A stretch of 40,898 bases of DNA from Streptomyces cinereus (GTDB lineage Bacteria; Pseudomonadota; Gammaproteobacteria; Pseudomonadales; Moraxellaceae), in NCBI GenBank assembly GCA_014647715.1, contig BMPS01000022.1, positions 1 through 40,898 on the forward strand. The letters are read 5' to 3'. Position numbers and translations under genes: made by a program. A model generated the notes under the pieces. The model saw nothing but the letters and a program-made list of their open reading frames with translations, was not told where the DNA came from and made no database searches. Positions 39,114 to 40,898 of the stretch are shown here, piece after piece; the first letter of the stretch is position 1; each line of letters starts with the position of its first letter.

Positions 39114-39134
39114 ATACATAAAGGTTAACAAATA

Positions 39135-40679
39135 ATGGATAACAAAGACATAACCACCCAAGAAAAATTGACAATTGATTTAACCAAAGATTATTTGCCA
39201 GAGACGGTGGCTGACAGCGCGACCCATCCAAGCACCGACATCGCCACGCAATCGCCCAACCATCCATTAGCCCAAGCTGAACAAAACCCCTATCCCAGCC
39301 GCAAAATCAGCATTGGCGAAAATGAAGCGTTAAAATTGGCGGTCGTAGGACATACCAATACCGGTAAAACTTCGCTACTACGCACCCTGTTGCGTGATAT
39401 GTACTTTGGCGAAGTCAAAAATGCGCCTGCTACTACCCGTCATGTGGAAAAAGCCATGATCAATGACAGCCAAACGGGTCAAGGCTTGGTGGCACTGTAT
39501 GATACGCCCGGTCTAGAAGATGCGTCAGGGCTACTTGATTGGTTAGAAGACAACACCGCTGCCCGCCGTGACGGTGTGGAGCGGTTACAGCAATTTTTAG
39601 CAAGCGCACCTGCACAAGATGAGTTTAGCCAAGAAGCCAAGGTCATTCGTCAGCTGATTGCCAGTGACATGGCCGTCTATGTGATTGATGCGCGGGAGCC
39701 TGTGCTCGGCAAATATAAAGATGAGTTAACGGTGCTGTCATGGTCAGCCATTCCCGTGATGCCCGTATTTAACTTTACTAAGGGTCAAGATAGCAATATC
39801 AATGAGTGGCAGCAGATGCTCGCGCGCCGCAACTTGCATGTATCTACACGGTTTGACTCAGTGGCGTTTGAATTTGATGATGAAATCAAACTGTGGCAAA
39901 ACTTAGAAACCATGCTGATACAACCAGAAATTATTAAACAGCTGATTGAGCGTCGTAAAGCCGATTGGGATAATTTGTACGATGATGCCAATATTATCAT
40001 TGCGCATTTTTTATTAAACGTTGCCGCCTTTGTTGAAACCATTCATGAGGAGGATGATCCGCTGCCTACCTTACAAAAAATGCAAGAAAAAGTACGCCAA
40101 GCTGAACGCAGTATGCAAGATGAACTGCTAAACCTGTATAAATTTTATGACAATACCGTCACCACCACACCGCTTGAACTGACTGAATATCGCCGCGATC
40201 CGTTTGATAAAGAGGTACTAGCCAGTTATGGGATTCGTACCACAGGCGGTGCAGCGGCAGGCGCGCTGATTGGACTGGGTATTGATATCGCCACCCTTGG
40301 CACATCACTGGGGCTGGGTACGGCGCTTGGTGGTTTGGCAGGTGGCTTACTGTCAAATACCAGCGCGATTGCCGACAAAATCAGCGGCGTCAAACGTCTG
40401 CACATAGACCCTGCTACCCTGACCTTACTGGCGACTCGAGCGATGGATTTGCTGACTGCGCTGCGCCATCGTGGTCATGCAGCGACTGATAGCATCATGG
40501 CGAACCAATCGCTCGCGCCTTGGTCAGTTGATAGATTGCCAAGTTTGCTCAAAAAAGCGCGTGGTAAGCCCGAATGGTCATCGCTTAACACAGGCAGACA
40601 AGCCACTGTATCTGCCAAGCAGTCGCATGAGCTGCGCGATGAGGCAGCTTGGCAATTATCACGGCAACTAAGACGCTGA
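39135..40679 (+). CDS. DUF3482 GTPase (Era/dynamin-like) with membrane-active glycine-rich segment
   Basis: A 514-residue protein starting 21 bases after the unknown gene. The GTPase domain has G1 GHTNTGKTS (72-80), G2 Thr near 100-101 (APATTRHVEK), G3 DTPG (123-126) and a degenerate G4 (NFTK at 213-216, where NKxD is expected). Residues about 290-360 are helical, then a long glycine/alanine-rich hydrophobic hairpin follows at about 368-415 (GGAAAGALIGLGIDIATLG and GLGTALGGLAGGLL), suited to membrane insertion. The C-terminal DUF3482 part follows. DUF3482 proteins go with DUF2868 membrane proteins. The role is unknown; membrane remodelling or stress response is inference. Confidence 0.88.
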   Translation: MDNKDITTQEKLTIDLTKDYLPETVADSATHPSTDIATQSPNHPLAQAEQNPYPSRKISIGENEALKLAVVGHTNTGKTSLLRTLLRDMYFGEVKNAPATTRHVEKAMINDSQTGQGLVALYDTPGLEDASGLLDWLEDNTAARRDGVERLQQFLASAPAQDEFSQEAKVIRQLIASDMAVYVIDAREPVLGKYKDELTVLSWSAIPVMPVFNFTKGQDSNINEWQQMLARRNLHVSTRFDSVAFEFDDEIKLWQNLETMLIQPEIIKQLIERRKADWDNLYDDANIIIAHFLLNVAAFVETIHEEDDPLPTLQKMQEKVRQAERSMQDELLNLYKFYDNTVTTTPLELTEYRRDPFDKEVLASYGIRTTGGAAAGALIGLGIDIATLGTSLGLGTALGGLAGGLLSNTSAIADKISGVKRLHIDPATLTLLATRAMDLLTALRHRGHAATDSIMANQSLAPWSVDRLPSLLKKARGKPEWSSLNTGRQATVSAKQSHELRDEAAWQLSRQLRR

Positions 40680-40841
40680 CTTATCAACCTACAATCATGA
40701 TAAAAAACTTGGCTGAAAATTATCTAGCCTTGTTAAGCCTATTATTTGTTAAGCACATTATAAGAATTTATTAACTGAAGTTACGCAGCCCTTTAAAAAA
40801 GCGCTATCATAACAAAAAAAGCAGTCAGCGAGAGTAAACAA
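40680..40841. other. Intergenic region leading into an insertion sequence
   Basis: AT-rich. A weak hairpin (GGCT ... AGCC, about 40712-40729) may end the DUF3482 operon. The left end of the IS whose transposase starts at 40842 should lie here; CTGAAGTTACGCAGCC (40776-40791) is a plausible terminal-repeat start, unproven because the other end is outside. Confidence 0.4.
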
Positions 40842-40898
40842 ATGAACAAAGACATGATAGAACTCTACAGCGACTACCTCATCGCAAGTTTTGGGCAA
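40842..40898 (+). mobile_element. IS701/IS4-type transposase, N-terminal 19 codons (cut by window edge)
   Basis: The frame reads MNKDMIELYSDYLIASFGQ and runs out of the window. This opening matches what I recall of DDE transposases annotated IS701/IS4 family (ELYSDYLISSFGQTTATGLS type). AGAG precedes the ATG. Only the start is visible, so the family call is tentative. Confidence 0.65.

Overview
The window looks like the chromosome of a Moraxellaceae gammaproteobacterium, probably Moraxella or Psychrobacter-like and perhaps close to M. osloensis. I infer this from remembered protein similarity and gene content (prpB-prpC-acnD, nrdB with a YfaE-type ferredoxin, DUF815/DUF2868/DUF3482 cluster); no search was run. 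Most of it is moderate-GC housekeeping DNA with compact genes and clear intrinsic terminators. Both ends are insertion-sequence pieces: the last ~58 codons of an IS630-type transposase at 3-179 and the first 19 codons of an IS701/IS4-type transposase at 40842-40898.

Layout: (1) 346-5067, plus strand: dapD (lysine), a small carboxymuconolactone-decarboxylase-like protein, queE (queuosine), a DMT-type exporter and purB. (2) 13200-5186, minus strand: pepN, an MFS transporter, an NfsA-like nitroreductase, a RutG-like pyrimidine permease, a CitE-like lyase and a second NfsA-like nitroreductase, mostly closely spaced. (3) 13318-18247: a small membrane protein, uvrB (minus), a long leader and metK, a DUF3144 protein, and a small tail-anchored protein with an L7/L12-like N-terminus. 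(4) 18620-23439: the methylcitrate operon prpB-prpC-acnD, with a strong terminator-like hairpin between prpC and acnD and no prpF in the window. (5) 23507-25990: a conspicuously AT-rich two-gene island encoding a DUF262 protein and a HEPN-motif protein with ATGA overlap, a probable anti-phage or abortive-infection module, placed directly behind the acnD terminator. (6) 26037-33626: serS (minus), a YcxB-like membrane protein, dps, nrdB plus ferredoxin, rpoD and a YbeD/DUF493 protein. (7) 33746-40679: a 789-residue lipoprotein of unknown function, divergent from a four-gene operon encoding an AAA-like ATPase (DUF815), a polytopic membrane protein (DUF2868), an unknown soluble protein and a dynamin-like or Era-like GTPase (DUF3482).

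The two regions most likely to hold poorly described biology are the DUF262/HEPN island and the DUF815-DUF2868-unknown-DUF3482 operon with its divergent lipoprotein. The first has a sensor/NTPase plus RNase-effector architecture. The second pairs two different NTPases with membrane-embedded partners. No tRNA, rRNA or CRISPR array was seen. Regulatory candidates include an NrdR-box-like sequence upstream of nrdB, a Fur-like box in front of pepN, and a ~220-nt metK leader with two mutually exclusive helices.
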